Below are positions 16,548 to 25,505 of a stretch of DNA of 64,000 bases, piece by piece. Each line of letters begins with the position of its first letter. Positions within the stretch are counted from its first letter, which is position 1. Below the pieces are notes generated by a model. That model was given only the letters and a program-made list of their open reading frames with translations. It was not told the DNA's origin and did no database searches. The position numbers and the translations under genes were made by a program. Location: assembly GCF_002109325.1 (NCBI RefSeq), contig NZ_CP015348.1:2729501-2793500 (forward strand). Direction: 5' to 3'. The stretch is from Sporosarcina ureae. GTDB lineage: Bacteria; Bacillota; Bacilli; Bacillales_A; Planococcaceae.

Positions 16548-17046
16548 TCATATAATATGAACTGCGTAACTGCTCCTGAGCATTTTCAAATCGTTGCGAT
16601 AAAATATGTGACAAGGCCATCTGCCGATAAACGGTAGCCAGTGATGTATCAAGTTGCATTTGCGTATCGTTTTTCAGAACGACGGAGACGCCATCTTTGT
16701 TCTGAACAGCATCTTTTACTGCGTGATAAGCTACCCATGTGTTTTTATGTAAGGTAGGGGACAGTAAAGGGAAAAATAATAGCGGCTGATCATTTGAATG
16801 CGTCAGCATGATCGGAGGCTTTGGACGATTTCTTAAATCCACCTTGGAGCTGTTGATGATGGACTCGAAGTTGGAACGGTAATGCGCACAAGAATCTCTC
16901 ATGATTTCTAATGGTGTTTTCTCAACAATGAACGTCCGGTCGCTTTCCACTACTTTTGTATAGTATGGGTTCGCATGTTGTCCATGAAGTAATGCAAAAG
17001 TATGGAATGTTACGATGTAAGACGACAGATAATGTGGATTAGCCAT
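16510..17046 (-). CDS. comK: Competence transcription factor ComK
   Basis: A 178-aa DNA-binding activator. The ComK core is recognisable: TPLEIMRDSC, a basic stretch, KPPIMLTHSNDQPLLFFPLLSPT and the Trp in NTWVAYHAVKDA; the family consensus shares PL-I-DSC, the PPIM motif and the FP-LS motif. ComK binds AT-boxes and turns on DNA-uptake genes, including the comF genes found in this window. GGAGGG precedes the ATG at 17046. A promoter lies at 17085-17112. Whether this organism becomes competent is not known from the sequence, but the gene is intact. Confidence 0.85.
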   Translation of the reverse strand: MANPHYLSSYIVTFHTFALLHGQHANPYYTKVVESDRTFIVEKTPLEIMRDSCAHYRSNFESIINSSKVDLRNRPKPPIMLTHSNDQPLLFFPLLSPTLHKNTWVAYHAVKDAVQNKDGVSVVLKNDTQMQLDTSLATVYRQMALSHILSQRFENAQEQLRSSYYMIMDPKSSDSPIS

Positions 17047-17084
17047 ATTCTTCCCTCCTGTTTCATAGGACCATATACGTATTA

Positions 17085-17112
17085 ATTATAGTATAGAAAA
17101 AACTAAAATCAA
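17085..17112 (-). promoter_or_regulatory. Promoter of comK
   Basis: In the minus direction: TTGATT (17107-17112), 16-bp spacer, TATAAT (17085-17090). No clear AAAA-N5-TTTT ComK box pair is seen beside it, so autoregulation is not shown. Confidence 0.6.
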
Positions 17113-17199
17113 CTGTAATGTTGGAAGATGGCGAGTATTCTATCAATATGTTGTTTTTTATCGAATTATTGGCAGGTAGCTGGTAAAGGTGAAGGCAAC

Positions 17200-17242
17200 G
17201 TTGATCGACGTTGCAGGCGGACGCTTTCCACTTACGATCAAC
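17200..17242 (+). repeat. 43-bp internally deleted copy of the forward GC-rich repeat
   Basis: Keeps both terminal arms GTTGATCG and CGATCAAC and the words GCAGGCGGACGCTTTCC, but lacks the whole middle found in the 132-bp copy at 11039-11170. Confidence 0.75.
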
Positions 17243-17296
17243 TAGTTTGTTGTTCTATCTATCATGTTGCTAATTACTGTTATTGGTGATGAGAAT

Positions 17297-18160
17297 AGAT
17301 TGGGTCGTTGCTCGATATTGGCTTGTGCATGGAAAGTGGTGAGGGTCGTGCTTTGGACTCGCACAGGCACGTGGGGGATTGCCTCCAGCCATGAGCCAGC
17401 TGGCGGTGGAGCTGCCAGTTGTCTCACGGCCACGGCCTACCCCGCAGTTGTGCCTGCGCTACTGAGTGGTTGACAAGTTAGATTGTGTTTTATAGAAAAT
17501 GAAAACCAGTGACTGGGTGGTACGATTCTTCTGTCTTAGCAAAGTCATTAGGAGATAGATTAGGTCGTTGCTCGATATTGGCTTGTGCATGGAAAGTGGT
17601 GAGGGTCGTGCTTTGGACTCGCACAGGCACGTGGGGGATTGCCTCCAGCCATGAGCCAGCTGGCGGTGGAGCTGCCAGTTGTCTCACGGCCACGGCCTAC
17701 CCCGCAGTTGTGCCTGCGCTACTGAGTGGTTGACAAGTTAGATTGTGTTTTATAGAAAATGAAAACCAGTGACTGGGTGGTACGATTCTTCTGTCTTAGC
17801 AAAGTCATTAGGAGATAGATTAGGTCGTTGCTCGATATTGGCTTGTTCATTGAAAGTGGTGAGGGTAATGCTTTAGACTCGCGCAGGCACGTGGGGGATT
17901 GCCTCCAGCCATAAGCCAACTAGCGGTGGAGCTGCTAGCTGTCTCATGGCCACGGCCGACCCCGCAGTTGTGCCTGCGCTACTGGGTACAAACCAAGTTG
18001 GGTTGTGGTTTATAGTAGATAAAACCAGTGACCTGGTAGTATTCGTTCCTTGTTTTTGCAAAAGAAGAATCAGAACTGCTCTACACATTATCTAACGAAG
18101 GCGGAAGCCATCCACCACCGCCGAAGTGGGGCCAATGATCGCCCCACTTACACTGCCAGT
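17297..18160 (+). repeat. Composite GC-rich repeat with 260-bp unit in tandem (three copies)
   Basis: Units start at 17297, 17557 and 17817, an exact 260-bp step. The first two are essentially identical; the third is diverged and runs on into the segment containing CATCCACCACCGCCGAAGTG that ends the composite element. Each unit has GGTCGTTGCTCGATATTGGC, a core with CTGGC/GCCAG and CCGTG-like inverted arms, CCCGCAGTTGTGCCTGCGC and AACCAGTGACTGGGT. The whole block is the reverse complement of the single-unit copy at 5213-5615. No convincing gene lies here; the short frames recur only because the DNA repeats. Confidence 0.85.
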
Positions 18161-18269
18161 CAACCCGCTACCTTAGCATAAAAAAGGAAGGGTAGGGGTT
18201 GCAAAAACTACTACCTAACATCGTATCCTACTTACTATCCACCACCGCCACATCATCAAACCCCAACGC

Positions 18270-18315
18270 AAAAAAACTGAAGACATCCCCACATTCTTAG
18301 GGCATGTCTTCAGTC
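18270..18315 (-). terminator. Intrinsic terminator of the amidohydrolase gene
   Basis: Long arms ACTGAAGACAT / ATGTCTTCAGT with a U-run in the minus direction. Confidence 0.85.
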
Positions 18316-18327
18316 AATTGCATTTAT

Positions 18328-19491
18328 TTAGTTCTGATAATCAATAGCCGCCGCGCCCAATGTCTTAGCCGCTGCCATCATAGCCTTTTCATCGAAATCA
18401 AAACGTGGGTGATGATGTGGATAAGCATCTGCTGGTTGTGCACCTGTGAAGAAGAACGTACCTGGAATCTTCTCGAGGTAGTAGGCGAAATCTTCGCCGC
18501 CCATTTGAGGTTGCATTTCTTCTACGCCTTTTAAACCAGGAATAGACTCAGCTACTGCTTTTAGGTAGTCCGTTTCTTTTTCGTGATTAACTACTGCTGG
18601 ATAGCCGCGGAAGTATTCCACGGTGATTTCACAATCGTTTGCAAGTGCTGTACCTTCAGCTACGCGCTTGATTTCTTTTTCCATCTGGTCGCGTACGTCG
18701 TTTGTGAATGTACGAACCGTTCCACCTAGAACTGCCTGATCCGCAATGACGTTAAAGGCATTTTCTGAAACGAATGAACCGACGGATAAAACAGCTGATT
18801 CGATTGGATCAACGCGTCTTGAGACGATTTGTTGAAGATTCGTTACTAACTGTGAACCAATTACGATCGCGTCTTTTGTTTGATGCGGAGCAGCGCCATG
18901 TCCGCCAGCCCCTTGAACGGTAATGTTAAATCGATCCGCCGCAGCCATCACTGGACCTGCACAGTAATGGATCACGCCTGATTCGAGTAGTGACCAGAGA
19001 TGCGTACCGAAAATCACATCGACGCCTTCTAGACAACCGTCTTCGATCATCGCAATAGCGCCACCTGGAGCTAGTTCTTCTGCGTGTTGATGGATAAATA
19101 CATATTCTCCTGAAAGCTCATCGCGCATTTCATTCATCGCTTTTGCAAGTTGAAGGAGAGTGGCAGTATGGCCATCATGCCCGCAAGCGTGCATAACGCC
19201 TGGTACAGTGGAAGCATAAGGTGTATCTTTTTGGTCTTGAATAGGTAGTGCATCAAAGTCTGCTCGCAAAGCAACTGTTTTCCCAGGTTTCGCACCTTTG
19301 ACTCGTGCCACGACACCGTTGCCGCCAACACCCGTACGTACGTCTACGCCAAGTTGTTTATAAAAGTCAGCGATATAGGCAGCAGTCTTCGTTTCTTTAT
19401 ATGAAACCTCTGGATTCATATGCAAATATCGACGAATCTCTATCATATCGTCGTAAGATTGTTCTAATTTCTGAAATAATTGTTCTCTCAT
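18328..19491 (-). CDS. M20 family metallopeptidase / N-acyl-amino acid amidohydrolase
   Basis: A 387-aa cytosolic di-metal hydrolase of the M20D group, related to hippurate and N-acyl-L-amino acid amidohydrolases. Metal and catalytic motifs are ADFDALPI, MHACGHDGH, QHAEELAPGGA (catalytic Glu and metal Glu) and GGEDFAYY near the C-terminus; a lid domain with a conserved His (HGAAPH) sits between. The start at 19491 is set by GAGAGGGG and by the usual MREQLFQKLEQ opening; a longer in-frame reading to 19659 has no homology-like character and no ribosome-binding site. The exact amide substrate is unknown. Confidence 0.88.
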   Translation of the reverse strand: MREQLFQKLEQSYDDMIEIRRYLHMNPEVSYKETKTAAYIADFYKQLGVDVRTGVGGNGVVARVKGAKPGKTVALRADFDALPIQDQKDTPYASTVPGVMHACGHDGHTATLLQLAKAMNEMRDELSGEYVFIHQHAEELAPGGAIAMIEDGCLEGVDVIFGTHLWSLLESGVIHYCAGPVMAAADRFNITVQGAGGHGAAPHQTKDAIVIGSQLVTNLQQIVSRRVDPIESAVLSVGSFVSENAFNVIADQAVLGGTVRTFTNDVRDQMEKEIKRVAEGTALANDCEITVEYFRGYPAVVNHEKETDYLKAVAESIPGLKGVEEMQPQMGGEDFAYYLEKIPGTFFFTGAQPADAYPHHHPRFDFDEKAMMAAAKTLGAAAIDYQN

Positions 19492-19631
19492 TAATAAGTC
19501 CCCTCTCAAATATACAAATAAATCAATCATCTCGTTTAGTATAACAAGCGAATAGACGCATCGCAAACTTCGGGTACCGAAACATATTGTAGTAGAAGTG
19601 AACGAAATGATAGATCTAGAGGGCTGGCCAT

Positions 19632-19660
19632 AAAAAAAGATTTGACGTAAAAACGTCAAA
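19632..19660 (-). terminator. Intrinsic terminator of hmoB, stem overlapping the stop codon
   Basis: Arms TTTGACGT / ACGTCAAA followed by a U-run in the minus direction. The hmoB stop codon lies within the stem. Confidence 0.75.
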
Positions 19661-20165
19661 CCTCTTCAGTAGGTGTTTTATAATGCGTTGTGTATGGAGC
19701 ACTTGTGAAAATGTGTTGCGCAGCACCTCCAGCATCTTTGAAGTCCGTTTTATCGGATAGCTGATTACCAGGGGAGTTGTTCCAAATTTCATACAGACGT
19801 CGATCCGTCCATTCTGTTAGCAATGTATACGTATCATTGCCGATAGGACGCAATAAACGGAATGCGATGAAACCCGGCATGTTTTGAAGTTTTTCTCCCA
19901 TATGCTTGTACTGATGTTCGAAAATCGGTTTACCTTCATCTGTTACCGCAACATTATCCATTGCGAAGAATCCTGGTTCTGTCAGTTGTCCGAAAGATCC
20001 TACCACTTCAAACTTCCTCGGTGTTTGAAATACGCTCTTGCCATTTGTTTCATGCAGCAACAGTGTAGTGCCGGCACCATTCATTAAGTGAATTGTTTCA
20101 TCTACGTACTGATCTTTCACCTTTTCCATAAAGTCCATTGTTCCGGTTGTCATATAAATATTCAT
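19656..20165 (-). CDS. hmoB: Heme-degrading monooxygenase, HmoB/IsdG-like
   Basis: A 169-aa protein with a C-terminal antibiotic-biosynthesis-monooxygenase (ferredoxin-like) fold: GFIAFRLLRPIGNDTYTLLTEWTDRRLYEIW is the usual core around residues 98-128, followed by a His-containing tail. IsdG-type enzymes open heme and free iron. The length matches B. subtilis HmoB (YhgC), and the gene lies divergently beside hemE, as yhgC lies near the hem cluster in B. subtilis. Together the two units would balance heme making and breaking. Confidence 0.85.
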   Translation of the reverse strand: MNIYMTTGTMDFMEKVKDQYVDETIHLMNGAGTTLLLHETNGKSVFQTPRKFEVVGSFGQLTEPGFFAMDNVAVTDEGKPIFEHQYKHMGEKLQNMPGFIAFRLLRPIGNDTYTLLTEWTDRRLYEIWNNSPGNQLSDKTDFKDAGGAAQHIFTSAPYTTHYKTPTEEV

Positions 20166-20454
20166 GTTAATTTCCTCCTTTGGCTAGTAACAATCGTCAG
20201 AGTGTAATGAGAACACTCTTATCCAGTGTATGATTCTACACTTAGTAATTCCCTAAAATCTCTTGTATCAAACACATAAAAAGCAAGCAAGTTAGGAATG
20301 ATTGTCGGAAAAATGACAGAAGTCGCCCTAGTCTAAGCACAAAATTATGACAAAGGCGCAATTCACTATACATTGACTTGTCAACGGTTTATCATGAGAA
20401 CGTATATGAGTTTCGCGAACGAAATTATAAAAATGGAAAGAGGTATCTCTGAAT
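20166..20454. promoter_or_regulatory. Divergent hmoB/hemE control region with inverted repeats
   Basis: Two dyads lie near hmoB: AGAGTGT-N7-ACACTCT (about 20200-20220) and AGTGTA..TACACT (about 20225-20242). TTGAC-TT-GTCAA lies at 20373-20384 nearer hemE. None matches a Fur or PerR box well. No promoter could be fixed with confidence. Confidence 0.4.
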
Positions 20455-21498
20455 ATGTCAACTTTTAATGATACGTTATTACGCGCTGCGAGAGGCGAGC
20501 AAATAGATCACACGCCCGTTTGGTTCATGCGTCAAGCAGGACGTTCACAGCCGGAATATCTTAAAATCAAAGAAAAATACTCCTTGGAAGAAATTACGCA
20601 TCAGCCTGAATTATGTGCGTATGTAACAAAGCTTCCAGTAGATCAATATGATGTAGATGCAGCTATTTTATATAAAGATATTGTAACACCACTTGTAGGA
20701 ATCGGAGTAGACGTAAAAATCAAATCAGGCGTAGGTCCTGTTATTTCAAATCCAATCCGTTCTGCACAAGACATCGCAAACTTAGGGGAGTTTTCAGCAG
20801 AAGAGCAAGTTCCTTACGTTTTGGATACGATAAAGATGCTGACACAAGAGCAATTGAATGTCCCACTGATTGGTTTCGCGGGCGCACCGTTTACACTAGC
20901 GAGTTATATGATCGAAGGCGGCCCTTCAAAGAGCTATAACCTGACAAAGTCGTTCATGGTTTCTGAGCCACAGGCTTGGTTTGCATTGATGGATAAGCTA
21001 GCTGATATGACGATTAGTTATATTACAGCACAAGTTAACGCAGGTGTGAAAGCCGTGCAAATATTCGATTCATGGGTTGGCGCATTGAATGTATCCGATT
21101 ACCGTATCTTCATTAAACCTACAATGACTCGTATCTTCACGGAATTACGTGAATTAAACATTCCGTTGATTACATTCGGAGTCGGCGCAAGCCACTTGGC
21201 AAATGAATGGCATGACCTACCAGTCGATGTAGTCGGACTGGATTGGCGCTTGTCTATTAAAGAAGCGGGCGAACGCGGTATGACAAAACCATTGCAAGGA
21301 AACTTGGATCCATCCATGTTACTAGCAGACTGGTCTGTCATCGAAGAACGTGCGAAGGTTATTGTTGAACAAGGTGTAGAACACGGAAGCCATATCTTCA
21401 ACTTAGGCCATGGCGTATTCCCTGACGTAAAACCTGCGACATTGAAACGCTTAACAGCTTTCGTACATGAATATAGTAAAGAATTACGTTCGAAATAA
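20455..21498 (+). CDS. hemE: Uroporphyrinogen decarboxylase
   Basis: A 347-aa cytosolic TIM-barrel enzyme that removes four carboxyls from uroporphyrinogen III to give coproporphyrinogen III. The signature [15 protein letters not shown] lies near residue 22, with the catalytic Asp in YDVDAAILY(K)D and [14 protein letters not shown] further on. First gene of hemEHY; hemH follows after 24 bases. In Firmicutes the three enzymes form the coproporphyrin branch of heme synthesis. Confidence 0.96.
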   Translation: MSTFNDTLLRAARGEQIDHTPVWFMRQAGRSQPEYLKIKEKYSLEEITHQPELCAYVTKLPVDQYDVDAAILYKDIVTPLVGIGVDVKIKSGVGPVISNPIRSAQDIANLGEFSAEEQVPYVLDTIKMLTQEQLNVPLIGFAGAPFTLASYMIEGGPSKSYNLTKSFMVSEPQAWFALMDKLADMTISYITAQVNAGVKAVQIFDSWVGALNVSDYRIFIKPTMTRIFTELRELNIPLITFGVGASHLANEWHDLPVDVVGLDWRLSIKEAGERGMTKPLQGNLDPSMLLADWSVIEERAKVIVEQGVEHGSHIFNLGHGVFPDVKPATLKRLTAFVHEYSKELRSK

Positions 21499-21522
21499 TA
21501 ATCCAACCATGAGGTGAAAATG

Positions 21523-22458
21523 ATGACGAAAAAGAAAATGGGCTTACTCGTTATGGCGTACGGAACACCAAACTCCTATGACGATCTATTACCGTATTAC
21601 ACGCACATCCGTAGAGGCCGTCCGCCAGCTCCGGAACAAGTAGAAGACCTACGTAATCGCTATGAAGCAATCGGAGGCATTTCACCGCTTGCGAAGATTA
21701 CGGACGATCAAGCAAACGCATTAGGCGCTCGCATGAATGAAGTACAAGATGAAATTGAATTTAAAGTATATATTGGCTTAAAGCATATTGCGCCATTCGT
21801 TGAGGATGCTGTGCAAGAAATGCATAAAGACGGCATTACAGAAGCAGTATCGATTGTCTTGGCGCCACATTTCTCTACGTTCTCCGTCAAATCATACAAC
21901 GGTCGCGCGAAAGAGGAAGCGGACAAGCACGGTATCCACCTGACATCAGTTGAAAGCTGGTACAAGCAGCCGAAATTCATTGAATACTGGACGAATCAAT
22001 TGCGTCAAACATACGATGCAATGGATGAAGCAGAACGTGAGAATACATGCTTGATCGTTTCAGCACACTCGTTACCAGAAAAGATTTTGGCTAACGGTGA
22101 CCCATATGCTGATCAATTAAAAGAGACAGCAGAAATGATTACAGACGCAGCAGGCATTAAAACATACGCAATCGGTTGGCAAAGTGAAGGGCAAACGCCT
22201 GATCCTTGGCTAGGTCCTGACGTTCAGGATTTAACACGTGAATTGCATGAAACAAAAGGATATACGTCATTCGTTTACACACCAGTAGGTTTTGTATGCG
22301 ATCACTTGGAAGTCTTATTTGATAACGACTACGAGTGTAAAGTCGTATGTGACGATATCGGCGCAGCGTACCATAGACCTGCTATGCCGAACACCGATCC
22401 TTTATTCATTGATGCAATGGCGGATGCTGTAATGGATCAATTACACGCAACGAAATGA
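21523..22458 (+). CDS. hemH: Coproporphyrin III ferrochelatase
   Basis: A 311-aa monomeric ferrochelatase (CpfC) that inserts ferrous iron into coproporphyrin III. It opens [14 protein letters not shown]; the metal-binding His is in SAHSLPEKI and the conserved Glu in [11 protein letters not shown]. Three nearby in-frame starts exist (GTG 21514, ATG 21520, ATG 21523); GAGGTG at 21511 gives normal spacing only to 21523. Middle gene of hemEHY. Confidence 0.93.
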   Translation: MTKKKMGLLVMAYGTPNSYDDLLPYYTHIRRGRPPAPEQVEDLRNRYEAIGGISPLAKITDDQANALGARMNEVQDEIEFKVYIGLKHIAPFVEDAVQEMHKDGITEAVSIVLAPHFSTFSVKSYNGRAKEEADKHGIHLTSVESWYKQPKFIEYWTNQLRQTYDAMDEAERENTCLIVSAHSLPEKILANGDPYADQLKETAEMITDAAGIKTYAIGWQSEGQTPDPWLGPDVQDLTRELHETKGYTSFVYTPVGFVCDHLEVLFDNDYECKVVCDDIGAAYHRPAMPNTDPLFIDAMADAVMDQLHATK

Positions 22459-22487
22459 ATTCAATTGGATCGGAGTGAAAAAAGGAC

Positions 22488-23903
22488 ATGAGTGAACGAA
22501 AAAAAGTAGTCATTATCGGTGGCGGAATCACAGGTCTCGCTGCAGCGTACTATATGCAAAAAGATGCTCGTGAACAAGGACTTCCTATAGACATCACGAT
22601 GATTGAAGCTTCAACAGAACTAGGTGGAAAAATCCAAACAGTCCGTCGAGATGGCTACGTAATCGAACGCGGTCCCGACTCCTTCTTGATCCGTAAACAA
22701 AGTGTAGACCAATTAGCGGCTGATTTAGGTATAGCGGATCAACTCGTCCGTAATGCGACAGGGCAAGCGTATATTTTCCTCCATAATCAAATGCATAAAA
22801 TTCCAGCGGGTGCTGTCATGGGAATCCCGACAGAAGTCAAACCGTTTATCGCATCAGGCTTATTTAGCTTAAGTGGTAAATTACGGGCGGCAGGCGATTT
22901 GGTCTTGCCGCGCTCTGGAATAACAGGCGATCAACCACTCGGGAAGTTTTTCCGACGTCGCTTCGGCACTGAAGTAGTGGAGAACTTGATCGAGCCTTTA
23001 TTGTCTGGAGTTTTTGCAGGAGATATCGATCATATGAGCTTGGAATCTACATTCCCACAGTTTTATGAAGTGGAGAAAAAACACCGTAGCCTGATTCTTG
23101 GGATGAAGAAAAGCCAACCGAAGCAACTGCCACAAAAGAACAGTCACAGTTCGAAAAAGGTAGGCGTGTTCCATACGTTCAAGTATGGTCTGGAATCTTT
23201 GGTTGAAGCGCTTGAACAACAACTGACCGATGTGACGATTATGAAAGGCACGCGCGTTACCAAGATAAAAAAACATGGTGAACACGCGGTCCTTACATTA
23301 AATGATCAGCAACAAATCGAAGCTGACGCGGTCATTATGGCGACAAGCCACACCGTAGCGAGTCGATTGTTTGAGCCGCATGGTTTGTTGAAAGAATTGG
23401 CAACGATTTTAACAACTTCAGTTGCGACGGTAGCTCTAGGTTATCCGAAAGACGCTATGAAGAAAGATATAGACGGAACAGGGTTCTTAGTTCCGCGCAG
23501 TAGCGATCATTCGATTACGGCTTGTACACTTCTCAATCGCAAGTGGCCGACGACGACGCCAGACGATAAAGTGATGGTGCGAGCATTCGTCGGACGGGTT
23601 GGGGAAGAAGCGATTGTGGACTTACCCGATGCTGAGATAGAGAAGATTGTCCGTAAAGACTTAGGAGACATTCTGCAACTTGAAGGCGAACCAGAATTCT
23701 GTATCATCACACGCTGGAAAGACGATCGACCGCAATACCGCGTAGGCCATAAAGAGAAGGTTTTACGTGCGAGGGAAGAATTGCACAATGAATTCCCAAT
23801 GGTCCAACTTGCGGGAGCTTCTTATAAAGGAGTCGGCTTGCCGGATTGTATCGATCAAGGAGTCGTAGCGAAAGATCAAGTGATAGCGAGTTTATTTAAC
23901 TAA
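22488..23903 (+). CDS. hemY: Coproporphyrinogen III oxidase, oxygen-dependent (HemY/CgoX)
   Basis: A 471-aa FAD enzyme of the protoporphyrinogen-oxidase family that in Gram-positives oxidises coproporphyrinogen III to coproporphyrin III. The N-terminal FAD dinucleotide fold VVIIGGGITGLAAAYYM and GGKIQTVRRDGYVIERGPDSF are clear; the C-terminal flavin contact GVGLPDCI is also present. Ends the hemEHY operon at a strong terminator. The final HemQ step is not encoded in the window. Confidence 0.93.
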   Translation: MSERKKVVIIGGGITGLAAAYYMQKDAREQGLPIDITMIEASTELGGKIQTVRRDGYVIERGPDSFLIRKQSVDQLAADLGIADQLVRNATGQAYIFLHNQMHKIPAGAVMGIPTEVKPFIASGLFSLSGKLRAAGDLVLPRSGITGDQPLGKFFRRRFGTEVVENLIEPLLSGVFAGDIDHMSLESTFPQFYEVEKKHRSLILGMKKSQPKQLPQKNSHSSKKVGVFHTFKYGLESLVEALEQQLTDVTIMKGTRVTKIKKHGEHAVLTLNDQQQIEADAVIMATSHTVASRLFEPHGLLKELATILTTSVATVALGYPKDAMKKDIDGTGFLVPRSSDHSITACTLLNRKWPTTTPDDKVMVRAFVGRVGEEAIVDLPDAEIEKIVRKDLGDILQLEGEPEFCIITRWKDDRPQYRVGHKEKVLRAREELHNEFPMVQLAGASYKGVGLPDCIDQGVVAKDQVIASLFN

Positions 23904-23911
23904 CATAATAG

Positions 23912-23950
23912 AAGCCGTACAACCAGTTTTATTGGTTGTACGGCTTTTTT
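23912..23950 (+). terminator. Intrinsic terminator of hemEHY
   Basis: Perfect GCCGTACAACCA / TGGTTGTACGGC arms and six T residues. Confidence 0.92.
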
Positions 23951-24025
23951 AGTTGTATGTAGAAGTATTGATGGAAAACGCAGTTCGATTAGTACACGGT
24001 TTAGTTCATTTATGTATTTTGACAT

Positions 24026-24053
24026 AAAAAAAAGCGAATATAGGAATATCCGC
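24026..24053 (-). terminator. Intrinsic terminator of the YhfH-like gene
   Basis: Eight-pair hairpin GCGGATAT / ATATTCGC (one G-U pair) followed in the minus direction by eight U residues. Confidence 0.7.
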
Positions 24054-24070
24054 CGAATAGAAGTTTTGTT

Positions 24071-24196
24071 TTATTTTAGGTTGCAGTGATCACAGTGATT
24101 AGAGTAACACTCATGCTGTTCTTCAATTTCAGTTCCACAAGTCGCACAAACCTTCGCCGGCAAGTTCTTGAAAAATTCTACAATGCTTTCTACCAT
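24071..24196 (-). CDS. yhfH: YhfH-like zinc-ribbon microprotein, 41 aa
   Basis: A 41-aa protein with two Cys pairs in CATCG and CDHC plus further Cys and His (QHECYSNHC), a likely zinc ribbon. The order FFKNLP-KVC--CG--IEEQHECY matches, as I recall it, the YhfH family of Bacillus. In B. subtilis yhfH lies beside lplJ, and here lplJ begins 209 bases away on the other strand, which supports the call. GAAGGGA lies 11 bases before the ATG and a terminator follows. Function unknown. Confidence 0.8.
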   Translation of the reverse strand: MVESIVEFFKNLPAKVCATCGTEIEEQHECYSNHCDHCNLK

Positions 24197-24404
24197 ATTC
24201 AATCAATTCCCTTCTGTTTGTTGTATAACTCTTTGGTATATACACAGTGTATTATAACAGGTGCTGAAAGTCAACATTTCATTTATAGTTCTGTTAAAAT
24301 GGATTCAAGCCTTTTGTGGCGTGCTTTCAAGAGGTTTTGAACGTTCTGAATTGAAAGAATATACTAAAAATAAATGTGACAATTTTGTGAGGAGAGAAGA
24401 AAAT

Positions 24405-25397
24405 ATGAAATTTATCGATAATCAAGGCGTTACAGACCCACGTATTAACCTAGCCATTGAAGAATATGTGCTCAATACGATGGATGTAGACAAAGATTCG
24501 TATTTACTGTTCTATATCAATGAACCTTCTATCATTATCGGGAAAAATCAAAACACTGTAGAAGAAATTAATACGGAGTTCGTAGATCGTGAAGGCATTC
24601 ATGTAGTGCGTAGACTTTCCGGCGGTGGGGCTGTGTACCATGACAAAGGAAACTTGAACTTCAGCTTTATTACGAAAGACAATGGAGAATCATTCCGTAA
24701 CTTTAAAAAGTTTACGGAGCCTGTAACGGATGCACTGGCAAAAATGGGTGTTAAAGCAGAATTGCTTGGGCGCAATGATATTTTGATTGATGGCCGTAAA
24801 ATTTCGGGAAATGCACAATTCGCAACAGGAGATCGCATGTTCAGCCACGGCACGTTGCTGTTTGATACAGATATGGAAGGTGTCGTGAATTCACTTAAAG
24901 TGAAAAAGGACAAGATCGAGTCGAAAGGCATTAAATCTATTCGCAGTCGTGTCGCGAATATTTCCGAGTTTCTTGAAGAACCTATTTCAATTGAACAGTT
25001 TAGACAAGAAATCTTAAATTCTATGTTCGATGGGGAAGAAAATATTGAATATCGCGTGTTGACTGATGAAGACTGGACGAAGATCCGTGAATTATCTGCT
25101 GAGCGCTATGGTAACTGGGAGTGGAACTATGGTCGTTCACCGAAGTTCAACTTGCAGCAATCAAAACGTTTCCCAGTTGGCGGCATTGATGTTCGCTTGC
25201 AAGTGGAAAAAGGGTTGATCGAAAACGTCAGTATTTATGGAGACTTTTTCGGCGTTGGGGAAGTAAAGGAAATTGAAAATCGTTTAATTGGCTTGAAATA
25301 TGAGCGCCAGGCGATTACGGAAGCGCTTGAATCAATGGACGTCGAGAAGATTCTAGGTGGAATTCAGCTAGAAGAATTCGTCAATGTTATTTATTAA
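24405..25397 (+). CDS. lplJ: Lipoate-protein ligase
   Basis: A 330-aa cytosolic enzyme that activates free lipoate with ATP and attaches it to lipoyl domains of 2-oxoacid dehydrogenases and GcvH. The biotin/lipoate ligase domain has RRLSGGGAVYHDKGNLNFSF, and the conserved Lys in RKISGNAQF; a C-terminal accessory domain (about 250-330) follows as in LplA/LplJ. The ATG at 24405 has GAGGAGAG upstream; the longer in-frame reading starts in AT-rich leader and is rejected. Confidence 0.93.
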   Translation: MKFIDNQGVTDPRINLAIEEYVLNTMDVDKDSYLLFYINEPSIIIGKNQNTVEEINTEFVDREGIHVVRRLSGGGAVYHDKGNLNFSFITKDNGESFRNFKKFTEPVTDALAKMGVKAELLGRNDILIDGRKISGNAQFATGDRMFSHGTLLFDTDMEGVVNSLKVKKDKIESKGIKSIRSRVANISEFLEEPISIEQFRQEILNSMFDGEENIEYRVLTDEDWTKIRELSAERYGNWEWNYGRSPKFNLQQSKRFPVGGIDVRLQVEKGLIENVSIYGDFFGVGEVKEIENRLIGLKYERQAITEALESMDVEKILGGIQLEEFVNVIY

Positions 25398-25402
25398 GGA
25401 AC

Positions 25403-25432
25403 AGCGCATGTCTTACGGGGCATGCGTTTTTT
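25403..25432 (+). terminator. Intrinsic terminator of lplJ
   Basis: CGCATG / CATGCG stem with a T-run. Confidence 0.75.
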
Positions 25433-25505
25433 GAATACAAGAGATTCATTTATGTGCGTTCGGAAATACGGTATACTAGGCATAACGAGAAAGTGAGGGG
25501 TTACG

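Noticed and set aside
17113..17180. ComK box upstream of comK
   Set aside because: Only an imperfect AAAA-N5-TATT is seen, with no properly spaced second box.
17264..17733. Two nearly identical 70-aa frames
   Set aside because: Identical because of the 260-bp tandem repeat; no start signals and stop-rich in the diverged third unit.
19492..19659. 56-residue N-terminal extension of the amidohydrolase
   Set aside because: No ribosome-binding site and no family match; it would also overlap the hmoB end and its terminator.
20200..20242. Fur or PerR box at hmoB
   Set aside because: The dyads do not match either consensus well enough.
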